Position numbers and translations under genes: made by a program
The notes under the pieces: generated by a model
Told to the model about the DNA's origin: nothing
What the model saw: only the letters and a program-made list of their open reading frames with translations
The model's database searches: none
NCBI GenBank assembly: GCA_000729835.1
Contig: JFHB01000054.1
Location: 101,130-165,129 of the forward strand
Source of the DNA: Atkinsonella hypoxylon
Lineage: Eukaryota; Ascomycota; Sordariomycetes; Hypocreales; Clavicipitaceae
DNA: 64,000 nucleotides
Direction: 5' to 3'
Shown here: positions 1-11,410 of the stretch, piece by piece
Layout: every line of letters begins with the position of its first letter
Position numbering within the stretch: position 1 is the stretch's first letter

Positions 1-1
1 A

Positions 2-2082
2 GCCGCAGCAGGAGGCGACCTGCCCCCACAACCCGGGCACCATACACAGGGGACGTTCTTCACAGCACAGAACGACTGGGCGCCTGTAAGCTCGAAACCC
101 TACAAGACGCGCCGTAAGCCATCTAGGGGCGGCAATCATCGCAAGGGGGCCAGTAAAGCTGTGCAAGGACTGCTTGGAACCCGCACCAAAGATGAAACAA
201 GGGAAGGCTACTTCTACCGCCTATTCAAGTGGCCGCTCCTAATATTTGTTTTCGCATGGCTAAGTGGCTTGGCACTGGCGTATCTCTTAACGAGATGGTA
301 CATCTGGGTGTATGAACACTTTTTCACCTGGCGTGGCCGGAGGGAGACCCTCCGAAGGAATATGCGTAGAGCATCGACGTATCAGGAATGGGTTGCTGCT
401 GCGAGAGAGCTTGATGCCTTTCTCGGAAGACAGACTTGGAGAGAGGAGAATGCTTTCGCGTATTATGACTCGAAGACAGTGAAGAGGGTATGGGACCAAC
501 TGAAGAAGCTGAGGGTGAAGGCGGAGGCGCAAGAGGGCCAGAGCGTGAAGCAGAATGGAGACCATAGAACTGCTGTGGAGGACCTCAAGGCTCTGGTAGA
601 GGCTTGCGTGAAGAATAATTTTGTGGGCATAGAGAATCCGAGGCTTTATAGCCAGACTTATTATGGGACAAAGAACTTGGTTCAGAATTTTCTGGATGAA
701 GGTACGTTTTGGGACTGCTTGTTCGAATTTATTTCTTTAGTTGTTGCGCCATTTCAATGATAGGGAGCGTTCTGCTAACATGAGGCTCTTGATACATAGT
801 GGAAAGATGCATCAAATTGCTCATCAGGACGAAACATCTGAAGACAGAAGAGAAACGCCTGCTTTTCAAGCATGTCTATGCTAACTATGGGCGAACTGCA
901 TTATGTCTCTCGGGAGGTGCTGGCTTTGCCTACTACCATCTAGGACTTGTAAAGGCTCTAGTGGATTCCGATCTGCTCCCAGATGTCATTACAGGTACTA
1001 GTGGAGGAGCGCTAATCGCTGCTCTGGTTGCGACGAGGACTGACGATGAGCTTAAGAAGCTTCTGGTCCCGGCGCTTGCTCAACGTATCAACGCTTGCCG
1101 CGAACCGGCAACTGTCTGGCTCCCCCGGTGGTGGAAGACTGGTGCGCGATTTGATTCAGTTGATTGGGCTCAACGATGCAGTTGGTGGACAAGAGGCTCC
1201 ATGACATTCCGAGAAGCATATGAGAGGACTGGCCGAATCCTCAACGTGACATGCGTGCCAGCCGATCCGCACTCACCCACAATTTTGTGCAACTACCTTA
1301 CCAGTCCTGATTGCGTGATATGGTCCGCTGTCCTGGCATCGGCTGCTGTACCGGGCATTCTCAATCCGGTGGTCCTGATGATGAAAACACGATATGGCAC
1401 ATTGGCGCCTTACTCGTTCGGCCACAAATGGAAAGACGGCAGTTTGAGAACCGATATTCCCATCAAAGCCCTGAACACATATTTCAACGTCAACTTCACC
1501 ATTGTCAGCCAGGTTAACCCCCATATTAACTTGTTCTTTTTCTCGTCGCGAGGATCGGTCGGACACCCAGTGACGCATCGCAAGGGACGCGGCTGGCGAG
1601 GCGGTTACCTCATGTCTGCTTTTGAGCACTACCTTAAGCTGGACATGAATAAGTGGCTCAAGTTTGTGCGCCACGCCGAACTGCTCCCTCGACCACTTGG
1701 CCAGGATTGGAGCCAGCTTTGGCTTCAGGAGTTCAGTGGCACAATCACAATTTGGCCCAAGTCTGTGCTGTCGGATTTCTGGTACATCCTTTCCGACCCT
1801 GATCCTCAACGGCTGGCTCGGATGATTCACCAGGGTCAGCAGAGCGCATTCCCGATATTGAAGTTTGTGGCGAACAGGCTCAAGATTGAGCGCTTGGTGG
1901 AGCAAGGGAGGAGGGAGACGAGGCCCTGGGTGAGGAGGGGAAGCATGCAGACGATAATGAGCGAGGATGACTTGAGGAGCCTGTTAATGGAGGAGACGGC
2001 GAATGTGACGACTGAGGATGATACGGATGGGGATGACACTCCATTCTTCACCCCTGTAGTAGAGGCTGAGGCTAGGACGTAG
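2..2082 (+). CDS. Patatin-like phospholipase/triacylglycerol lipase, 5' end outside the window
   Basis: Membrane-associated serine lipase of the fungal patatin (Tgl3/4/5-like, DUF3336 plus patatin) family, expected to hydrolyse acyl esters of neutral lipid or phospholipid. Exons 2-701 and 800-2082 join in frame (residues NFLDE then VERC); the reading frame is open to the left edge, so the N-terminus is missing. A hydrophobic segment (WPLLIFVFAWLSGLALAYLL) lies upstream of the DUF3336 part. The patatin domain shows the oxyanion loop SGGAGFAYYHLG, the nucleophile elbow GTSGG (Ser codon 1000-1002) and the catalytic Asp in KDGS (codon 1435-1437), so the Ser-Asp dyad is intact. The C-terminus is acidic and low in complexity. 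The intron (702-799) is GT-AG. Family assignment is secure; substrate is inferred from the family only. Confidence 0.93.
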
Positions 2083-3449
2083 CCTAGTGAAACTGCGCTG
2101 CCGTGATGGCAGGCTGAATGTACTGAAGGTGGTGCTTCCGAGCGCAATACGGAACTAGCTTTTTATCTTGTCATGATAGATGAACTTTCGGGTCGTGCTG
2201 CAGGGATATTGTACCTCTGGATCGAATAGAGATGGGTCTTAATGTAATACGTTGGTTGTTCAGGCGGTATATATGCCGCATGTGGTGATAAAAGTTGCTG
2301 CTGTCTCATGTACATTGTAGGCACGTCTGATAGTTGATAGAGTGCCACTGAGCGTCCCATTCGCAGGATTTAGAAAAATGCAAAGCATATCTGTTGATCA
2401 CAACGGCTGGTCGGTCTTGCTAGGTATTGTGGGCTACCCGGCCTAAGCGCAGTGGTCACATTGCATTATTAAATGAAGAAAGGAAAAGTGATCAGAATTG
2501 TCAGGTTTGGTGCCATCGGATTCCCCAGATTTTTTAAACTCCGAGAGCGAAAACGAATTGGTGGACTGCCTTGACTTGGGCTGCGTCACCGTCACGCCCG
2601 CGCACGTGGGTTCTGCCTCCTCACGCGCGCGAGAAACTTCCGCCCGCAACCCTCAACTCCGCCTCAACTAACCAACATTTGCATTTGATGTGTTTGAACT
2701 CGATAAAATCATATGGATAGGTACTCAGTTGGAGGCTGCAAAATTGAGTAGAGTCACATACGACATATAAACATGGCATAGTCGTGCAGGCATAGACGCA
2801 ATTCATTTCATGACAGGTTGCTTATGGGAAGTTTGATTCTCTCTTTTTATTTTATTTTATTATTATTATTATTATTTCTATTCTTATTCGGGAACCTGTG
2901 GGCCACTGAACTGAACTGAACACCGTGGCGACATTGCGTCGTGAGAAGCACCCACTGCCCACTGCCCACTGCCCACTGCCCACTGCCCACTGCCCACTGC
3001 CCACCGCCCACCGCCCACCACCAGTGGCACCACCTTTACTGTACTTCACCACAAGTCCACTGTAACTTCATATTTCCTGCAAAGCAGCACTGAGGCTAGT
3101 TTGTGCGGGTATAGCACGGAGAAATAATCCGACCGCCGACTCACGCCCAGCAAAGGACACCGTTAGCACTGTCCCCTCGAGCTAATGCTAATGTCCTTGC
3201 TCGCAGTGAGGACACCCTTTTTTTTTTTTTTTAATTCTTTTCGGTAATTCCCAAATTTGTCTCTTCGCCATAACCCCGTCGCGTCACCCGCACGGGAATC
3301 GACGCCTTTTCCATTCGGCCGACAGAAAACTTTTTCCTTGACAAAACTGAATCGACGAGTCGCGAGATCCCTTGTCGTCCTTCGTCTGCCACGGCGTCTT
3401 GCCTCTTCACATATAGCAGGCCGAGCCCTGCCTGGCCATTGTTGCCACT
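2083..3449. other. Intergenic between patatin gene and SEC63
   Basis: No supported gene. It holds the 3' flank of the lipase gene, a TTA-rich microsatellite near 2855-2880, the 7-bp minisatellite described separately, a T-run near 3221-3233, and the presumed SEC63 promoter and leader. Confidence 0.6.
2951..3020. repeat. 7-bp minisatellite, (CCCACTG)7 grading to CCCACCG/CCCACCA
   Basis: Seven perfect copies of CCCACTG are followed by two CCCACCG and one CCCACCA, ten units in all without an indel. The variants sit at one end only, as expected from slippage with terminal divergence. Confidence 0.95.
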
Positions 3450-5859
3450 ATGAGCTCCGACTACTCATACGATGACCAGGTAAAATCAGTTGTCCTCCCT
3501 TCGGCCTCTCACTTAGTTGGCGACCGCGCATGATGTTCGAGGTGGTCATGCGGTCGATGGTAGAGCTGCACTCATGTGCTTGACTCTGGTGCGAGTTGTG
3601 CGTGAGCTAACATATCCTGCTATTTTGCTCCTTTTAGGCCCAATTCTTTCCCTTCTTTATCCTGACATTGACGGGCCTGGTCACACTACCTGTGACATAT
3701 AGCTTGCTGCAGGCCAACAAAGATGACTCTCACACTGCCCCGCGTATCAAGACCGACTACAGGATAAAGCATGGAGACGTGGTTGAATCGTTACGAGCGA
3801 CGCAGAAGAGGAAGCAAAGGAAAATCAAGAGAGCTATTGTCGCCATCGCTGGCTGGGCTTTGATGGGATTTATGGGCTACTTGATCATGACCACGGATCC
3901 TGTTGTGAACAAGATTTGGAATCCCTATGACATTCTCGGTATTTCAGAGGTATGCGCGCAACATTCTTCTGCCATTTGGCTACTGCTATATAAAGTCGAG
4001 GCGTTGCCTGGCTGTCATGAGTAGAAAGGGCGCTAACTCGGCCGTATTCAGTCTTTCACTGAAAAGCAAATCAAGTCACATTACAAGCGTTTGTCAGTCA
4101 GATTCCACCCAGACAAGGTCCGGCCTGATGCCTCCAAGAACGAGACTACCGAGTCTCTTAACGATCGCTATGTCGAACTCACCAAGGCCTACCAAGCTCT
4201 GACCGATGAAGATGTCCGCAACAACTATATTCAGTTCGGCCACCCTGATGGCAAGCAGAGCCTCAGTATCGGTATTGCTCTCCCCAAGTTCATCGTTTCC
4301 GACGGCAACGGAAAGTATCTCGTCTTGCTCTATACCGGACTTCTCGGCGTCCTGCTGCCCTACCTGGTGGGTTCGTGGTGGTACGGTACCAAGAAGCGAT
4401 CCAAGGAGGGCGTGCTTATGGAGAGCGCCAACAACCTGTTCCGACAGTACGATGAGTACATGGACGAGTCTGGCATCATCTGGGCACTCAGCGCCGGCAA
4501 GGAATACGACAATGTGCTCAAGAGAGACCAGGCCGATGCTGGTCTCTCCAAGCTGGAATCACGCATCACTGCAGAGGGCGAGGTCTCACCTTTTGCTGCT
4601 GGTTTCTCGGTCAAAGACAAGGAGAGACTCGAGGACCTTGAAAGTGGTGTTCGCCGCAAGGTTCTCGGTCTTCTGTGGGCTTATCTTGGTCGTGTAGAAC
4701 TTGACGATGCTGCTCTGACCAAGGCCAAGTTCGCCATAGCCCCCATTGCTCGGTCTTTGAACCAGTCCTTTGCCGCTATCGCTCTCGCCTTTGGCAATAT
4801 CACTCCCATCTCTGGCTCTTTCCTCGCCAACCAGCACATTATCCAGGCTCTGTCGCCCAAGGCCTCACCCCTTCTGCAGCTGCCGCACTTCACCCCACGC
4901 ATTGCTACGGCCGTTGAGGGCGACTCCAAGACTCGCATGACCGTCCAGCAGTTCATGGATCTTCCCGATGCTCAGAGACGCAAGCTGACTGTCGGAAAAG
5001 GTTTGCTGACGGAGCAAGAATACAACACTTGTGTCAGCGTTGCCAGACAGCTGCCGTATCTGCGTGTTGCCAAATCTTTCTTCAAAGTCACCGGCGAGCG
5101 TGTCATTGTCCCCTCTTCTCTAGTCACCTTGGTCATCAAAGGTCGCTTCATTCCCCCTGGTACTGAGAACGTGCCTGCCATCAACGAGCTGGACCTCGAG
5201 GATGTCGACCCCGCTGAGGATGACCTCGACGCTCTGATGGGCCGCAAGACCAAGACGATCAAAGGCGCTAACGGCAAGCCCATTTCGGTGGAGGAGCAGA
5301 GCTTCCTGCCTCCTCTGGCCTTTGCTCCCTACTATGCCCGCGACCACACACCCAGCTGGTATGCCTTCCTGAGCGACTCGAAGCAAGGCAAGCTGGCGGT
5401 TCCGCCCTTCGCGTTCAACCGCTTTGACGCGCCCATCTTTGACGAGCAGGGCAAGCCCACGTTCAATATGCAGACTCTCAAGGCGCCCTTTGCAGCCCCT
5501 CCTCAAGCCGGTCACTACACTTTTGTCCTGCACGTCGTGTGCGATTCGTACGTTGGCTTCGACACAAGGATGGAGGTTACTCTCGTGGTAGAAGAGGCAG
5601 CCAAGGCAGCTGAGATGAAAATAGCAGATGACATTTCGGAGCCTGATGAAGGTCAGTTCGCTAGTCCCCCCAAGTGGAAGAAGATGGAGAAAAGAGTACT
5701 AAATGCGTTGCAGATTCCCTTGCTGGCCAAATGCATGCCCTCAAGACTGGCCAAGCACCGCACTCACGACGAGCAGAGGATGACTCGGACGAGAGCGGTA
5801 CGGAAGAGGAGGAGGATGACACAAGTGACACCAATACAGATACAGAGGACGAGTCATGA
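3450..5859 (+). CDS. SEC63: SEC63, ER translocon J-domain subunit
   Basis: Subunit of the Sec62/63 post-translational translocon; its lumenal J domain recruits BiP/Kar2. The model has four exons: 3450-3479, 3638-3949, 4052-5651 and 5714-5859 (695 residues). The last intron has a TACTAAAT branch-like site and a GTCAGT donor; without it the reading frame would lose the acidic tail. Residues about 13-35 and 72-90 are membrane segments. The J domain begins at YDILGIS and carries HPD at 133-135. A third membrane segment (LVLLYTGLLGVLLPYLVG) precedes the Sec63 Brl domain. The C-terminus is acidic (EEEEDD), the expected Sec62-binding tail. The first exon codes for only ten residues (MSSDYSYDDQ). All diagnostic residues are present. 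Confidence 0.96.
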
Positions 5860-6461
5860 GTGAAAAGGAAGGGGGGGGGGGGGGTTGCGCTCTCTTGTAG
5901 CTGAAGGACCTAGGCTCGATAATTGTGTATTTCGAAGCAAGATGTAAAGAATCCAGCATGATTGAATTACGGCTATCTGACATGTGTCCTAACAAGCTGC
6001 ACTGCACCTCACTACAACCAGGTTACATTGCTATCGCAGCCATGCCGAGCAACTACGCTTGGGTCGACACGTGAGTTTCCACACGATCACACGATCTGTC
6101 ACCAAGCTACTGCACCTGGTCACTTCGATCGTAGAAGAGGACTCCTATCTTGCACCTTTTCCGCGCAAGCCGACGGACCATGCAACAGCGAGACGGGCAT
6201 GTATTATCCCAGCTACGCCTCGACATGGGCTGATCGGTTCAGACGATGAAAGAGGCAATGTAGACCCTGGAGATAATGTTCAAAAACAAAGTTCCTGGAT
6301 ATAAATTTACTAGGGGAACTAGCTTTGGGTTGAATTATATACTGATGCCAAGTGCCTTCTGTGCTTGACGCGACTCTATGCAGTTCCGGTCTAGAAAGCC
6401 TAATACAATAAATATGTCCTGTCCACCAGGGGCAATGAACCTTTTCCCAAAGGCAACTGCT
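5860..6461. other. Convergent 3' region of SEC63 and the DENND11-like gene
   Basis: Shared 3' flank with no supported gene. A run of 14 G (5871-5884) lies 11 bases after the SEC63 stop codon, where it would fall in the 3' UTR. Confidence 0.6.
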
Positions 6462-8580
6462 CTAACAAACCCGCACACCACACACTTCAACCCCCTTCCC
6501 CTCTACACGAGCCAGTCTCCCCAAATACGTCTCCATGAGGTCCTGTACAAAACTTGCATCGGTGCTACTCCACACATCCAGACCCATTGTCTCGAGGGAG
6601 TGGCTGTGAACGGTGATGGCGCTGGCTTGGAGGTCAAGGGGTCCGTTACTCAAGAGCGCTTCGGCTTCGTCTCCGCCATCTGTCTCTGCGTCTTCTTCAT
6701 CTCGGTAGGGAGAGGGGTAGGCCTCGTCAGTGGTGTCGACGAGGTCGATGAGGACGGAGAGCATTTGGGTTGTCAAACGGTGAAAGTAGGCTATGATGGC
6801 GAGTTCAATGCGCGCGTCGGATGTGCCGTAGTTAGTGGTGCCGCTGGAGGTGCGGCGGCCGGCGAGAGAGGAAAGCGAATCGGAGAGAAGCTCGCGGGGT
6901 GCTGAGCATGGGAGTGACATGGGCGTATGGGGAGCGGGAGCAAGGTCGGCGAGGAGAGCGGCGTCTCGACAGGATTCTTCGTGTTCTTCAGACCGGAGCT
7001 GTTCACCCGCTGAGGCCCACCACATGTAGCCATTGTAGGCGAGGGCTGTCCAGGTCATAGGCTCGATGAGCGAATCTACCGCTTCATCTTGTTCATGCTT
7101 GGCCAGGCGATGGGAATGACCGGTAGATGGGCGAGCGACAGATGTTTCGGAGCACGGCGAGTCTGGCGCTTCGTCCATGGCTGATGATGCTATGCGTATG
7201 AGACCTGCCCGAAGGGTGTTGAATCGACGAAGATCCCGTTGAGTAGCTTTGACGGGTGTTCCACGAGGGTATTCGACTGTCGGCCAGGTTCTGGACTGGC
7301 TTGTTGCGTGAGGGGAGGATGGAGAATACATGTGTTGAGGAGGCATGGTGATGAGCATATCCCACAGAGTGTCTTTCATCGCGAGAATGCTGTCGGTGGT
7401 GCAGGCGATCCAGCCCAACCCGGCGTCGTCCGCTGGCTCTGCCATCCCGTCTCGACGGCGCTTGTATGCTTTAAAGTCCTCCATGAGGAAAGGTATATCG
7501 TGAACTCCAATAGCGAATAGGGGGCGTAGGCGTGGTGTAGACGTTGACGCGGGCAGTCTGTCGGCAACAGACAGGGGTATATTAGAAAGAATCGATATGT
7601 TATATACTAGGAAAACGGGAGGCTCGGTTAGAATTTTATACGTATTTGAAGAAAGAAAACAAAAGAGTATGGTCCAAAGAAGAAACGACATTAATCGTGT
7701 GCAACTCACCAAAATCGCACACTTCATGAACCGGAGCATGACAGGAGATCAAGATGCGCCTGCGAAGCAATGCCACTCTCTGTATGGGGAAGATCAGAGG
7801 TCCAAACCTGTCTAGCAGCTTGACCAAGCTCCAGGCAGGGTGGTAGGGAGAGAGCTTGTGCCCCTGGGGAATCAAAGCGGTACCATCCGATGCCGATCCC
7901 TTTCTTGTATGAGTTCGTGGTTGTTGGGTAGGAGTGTCGGGTATGTTGGCGACTGGCGATTCTGCGGCATGATTTGCTCTTTCATTTTCGTCATCGCTCG
8001 CCCTGTTTGCATCCCAGTATTTTTCCAAAACATTCGTTTCATGTCGATCCTTCGCCAAGCGTCTTCAAGTTTGTCCGCCTGGTCAGTATAAGAGGGCCTT
8101 CAATGTGATGATGCGCCAGGCCAGCTTTCATTTAGGAATAAAAAAAAAAAAAAAAAAATAGGAGACTCACGCTGCCAATTCCTTCAGCTTCTCCGCATGT
8201 CTCCATGCCCTACCAAGCCGTCCGTAACTCAAGGGCACGAGAATACCAACCGCGATCATGCGTGCATTCCTAGCTTCCTCCTCCTCACACGGTTCATTGA
8301 CAAAGGCACTGAGACCAGCGTGGGCGCCGTCGACAAAATATATTAGGTCATCGCGGACGGTGTGAAGGCCTGAAGGTAGAGACTTGTATTCGACGCGGCC
8401 TTCAAGCTCCGAGTTGGGAACAGCTCGCTTCCATTTTATGGTGTATCCGGCCTTGACGTCGAAATCGATGAGGAACAGGGCGGTTATGGGGGGCAGCTCA
8501 GCGGTTGGGTTTGGTGCGATAGACAGGGATAGGGAGGAGTTGCGTTTGAACTGAGCATTGTTCGTGCGCGAGGGAGCCAT
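6462..8580 (-). CDS. DENND11/LCHN-family protein (DUF2347 and DUF4484)
   Basis: Fungal relative of DENN-domain protein 11 (LCHN), a family linked to Rab regulation and trafficking. Exons in coding order are 8580-8171, 8062-7710 and 7606-6462, giving 635 residues. The N-terminal part has the family signature (ALFLIDFDVKAGYTI, EYKSLPSGLH, LIYFVDGAHAGLSAFVN); after the first intron come RLAKDRHETNVLEKYWD and LISCHAPVHEVCDF; the third exon continues YNISILSNIPLSVADRLP and IGVHDIPF. The C-terminal DUF4484 part includes IELAIIAYFHRLTTQMLSVLIDL. I chose ATG 8580; the frame is open further upstream but without an in-frame ATG. Intron 1 contains an 18-A tract. The biochemical role in fungi is not established. 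Confidence 0.88.
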
Positions 8581-9714
8581 TGGGACAGGCTCTCCTAGCA
8601 CAGAGGGAAAGGATTCTGTTCCCGTCACGGGGTCATGGTCTGCGCGAGGTTGGAAAAGGCACCTTGGACGGGTAAGTTTTTGATCGAAATACGGAATACA
8701 AAGTAGTCGGAGGGGGTTGCAATGCCAGGCAAGCAGTCGCTACGGAGAACAGGGTCGGGAGATTGGCTGCGAGCTGAAAGAGAGAAGCTCTTTTCGAAGA
8801 CAGTGAAGCGGCAGACTGGCACATGCGCACTCGGAGCAGAGAAGAAGGAGAATATGCTGACCAGGTGCAGTCGAGGGCTGCAATTGAGGTCTGGTTCAAT
8901 GTCACGGGGCGAAACGCTGCCACTGCAGCTGATGCAGGCTCTAGGAGCACATGTCCCCCGCTCACGAGGCACCTAGTAGGTACCTAGGTACTTGCAGGGT
9001 AGCCAGACATATGTATGTACCTATGTACCTAGGCAAAGCATCTGGTCTGCCCACCCCCTTAGGTAGGCGGTACCTAAGGTGGCTGGCCCCTTGTTCCGTG
9101 GCGCCGCCCGCCGCCGAGGCACAAGGCCAGACGGGTGACAGATTTCACAACGGGCCCTGCCTCACCTGTTAGTAAAATAAGCAAGTCCCGTTGTGCAATT
9201 TTGTCATGACCCGCCAGACTAGCCGCCGACCCCAGACAACGACCAGAACGGCACATGTACCGACTGTACTCCACTTCACAAGCCAGAAAGGCACCAGAAT
9301 CTCAACCCAACCGTTCATCGTCCTCACTTGATTCTCATCCAGATTTCGACAAGGGAAAAAAAAAAAAAAGAAAAAGAAAAAAATCCCGCCCACATCCTTG
9401 CCAGACCAGCAATACCTCTTCCTCTCAGAGCATGGAGCATCGGCAACTGTAACAGCAGAATTTCCTCGCCTTGTCCTTTCCCGCCCTTGTTGGTCCCCAT
9501 GCTCGATTTCCTCCCGCAAACTACTTTTTCTGCGCTGAGGAAAAAATCCCGCCCCGCTCCTCCGCCGTCGGACGCCAGTCTGATGCCCTGATTCCAACGC
9601 AACGCGCGACCGAGTATCAGAGGCCCAAGACCAAAAGGACCTAAAAAAAAAAAGAAAAAAAAAAAAAAAACCCTCCCCCGACGTAATATAGCTTAATTCT
9701 ATCAGACCGTCGCT
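8581..9714. promoter_or_regulatory. Divergent promoter region, DENND11-like gene and SLC1
   Basis: About 1.1 kb between two divergently transcribed starts. It contains the palindrome TACCTAGGTA (8981-8990), a TACCTAGG half (9026-9033), a TACGGAATA word (8690-8698), and two purine-rich A/G tracts on the SLC1 side (about 9352-9381 and 9641-9670). No coding sequence is supported. Open frames on the minus strand here are probably leader of the DENND11-like transcript. Confidence 0.5.
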
Positions 9715-10726
9715 ATGCCCCTGGCCGACTACGCCGTCAAAGTCGCCGTCGGCTACGTCGCCATGGTTCTCCTCTCCTACGCAGCCTCGTACGTCGTCCC
9801 CAAGGCCAGCTTCGTCGCCCGCGCGCTGGCCTCGTACCTTTCGCTCCTCGTATGCGCCATCTTCGGCGTCTTTGCCTCCATCTTCTTCACCCTCATCGGC
9901 AAGCAAGGTATTTCGCAATGGGCCACCGCCCGCGCCTTCCACTACGTCATGGCCCTGACGACGGGCATCGTCTTCGAGATCGACGACCCCAAGGACGTGC
10001 TCGGCACGACTCGTCCCGCCGTCTTCGTCGGCAACCACCAGACGGAGCTTGACGTCCTCATGCTCGGTGCCCTGTTCCCCAAGTGGTGTAGCGTCACCGC
10101 CAAGTCGGACCTCAAGCACGTTCCCTTCCTCGGCTGGTTCATGCGCCTCAGCGGCTCCATCTTCATCGATCGCAAGAACTCCAAGGATGCGAGGGACGCC
10201 ATGGCTGGCGCCGCAAGGGAGATTCAGAACAAGCAGCAGAGCGTCTACATGTTTCCCGAGGGAACGCGCAGCTATGCCAAGGACCCTGTCCTCCTGCCCT
10301 TCAAGAAAGGCGCCTTCCACCTCGCCGTCCAGGCCGGCGTGCCCATCGTACCATGTGTTGTCGCAAACTACAGCCACATTCTCCATCTCAAGACCATGGT
10401 ATTTCGCTCCGGCAGAATTCCTGTAAAGGGTAAGTGAAACCAGTATAAACTATGCCATCCTAAACAGGCCAAAGGGGAGGGGGAGGAACGCAGAAGCATC
10501 AGACCATCATATCGTGCTAACAGTTTTTTCTCTCTAAGTTCTGGACCCCATTCCAACAAAGGGCCTCACAGCCGCAGACGTCGACGAGCTCACCCGCACC
10601 ACCCGCGACCTCATGCTCAAGGAACTCCTCGCCTTGACCTCCAAGGCCCAGGGCCGTCCCATCGCCGTTCCCGCCTCCAATCATGACTCTGCCAAGAGCT
10701 CCTCCGTAGACATCAACTCCAAGTGA
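9715..10726 (+). CDS. SLC1: 1-acyl-sn-glycerol-3-phosphate acyltransferase
   Basis: Transfers an acyl chain from acyl-CoA to lysophosphatidic acid to make phosphatidic acid in the ER or lipid droplet. Exons 9715-10429 and 10539-10726 give 300 residues. Two hydrophobic segments lie in residues about 10-62. The four PlsC blocks are visible: NHQTELD at 107-113 (His and Asp of the NHx4D motif), the GSIFIDRKN region near 147, FPEGTRS at 180-186 and VPIVPC at 209-214. The intron has a strong GTAAGT donor. The C-terminal exon is typical of fungal SLC1 (LTRTTRDLMLKEL). Start context and length match the family. The start lies immediately after an A-rich tract. Confidence 0.95.
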
Positions 10727-11410
10727 AAAAGACCCTACTCACCCACCACCCACCATACTTGCACATACTTTAGCGTTCGCACCTGGCCACAGTCCTCGGA
10801 CGTGAACTCCTTCAACCACATTTGTGGAAGAGAACTACCCACTATCATCTATTCATTCGTACATGGGAAGAGAACAACCACCAGATGGAAGTAGGAGAGG
10901 AACGGCGTTCGAAACTATTCAAAGCGGAAAGGACAAGAGCGAATGATTGCATGAAACAGGCGTCGTTCTTATCGACAGTCCATACGATACAGGCATCAAC
11001 ATGATTGGATTGATACCCTTACATAGAACAAAGCTTGTTAAATCAGGCTGATCCTCAAACAGAATATACTTTAGCTTATGTGTACAATTCTGTTCTGCAC
11101 GGGCTAAATTATGCATATATGCATAGTGAAATTAAGAGGCACGTCAATTAGGCAGGCCCCAGTTGATGGAATATACGTAGATTCTCTAGGTATGCTTACA
11201 ACATCATCTCCTCACACTTAGCCCGTGGATGTGCTGTGCAACTCCAAAAGAACCAAAACACCGTATGGAAGCCAACAACGAGAAAAACTCCCCGTCATGG
11301 TCGCATTCCCTTCTCACCTAAAGCATAGATATATACATACAGTGGGGGCAAGGTTGAACAAAATCTTCTCTTATTACACAAGCCGGCTGTGTCATATCAT
11401 CTTAAAATCT
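10727..11410. other. Convergent intergenic region, SLC1 and DUF4045-gelsolin gene
   Basis: No supported gene; 3' flanks of two convergent genes. Confidence 0.6.

Noticed and set aside
8625..8972. Minus-strand frames upstream of the DENND11-like start
   Set aside because: No splice junction links them to the gene, and no domain is visible; probably leader sequence.
9169..10386. 405-codon minus-strand frame opposite SLC1
   Set aside because: Shadow of the well-supported acyltransferase; composition is the complement of its GC-rich codons.
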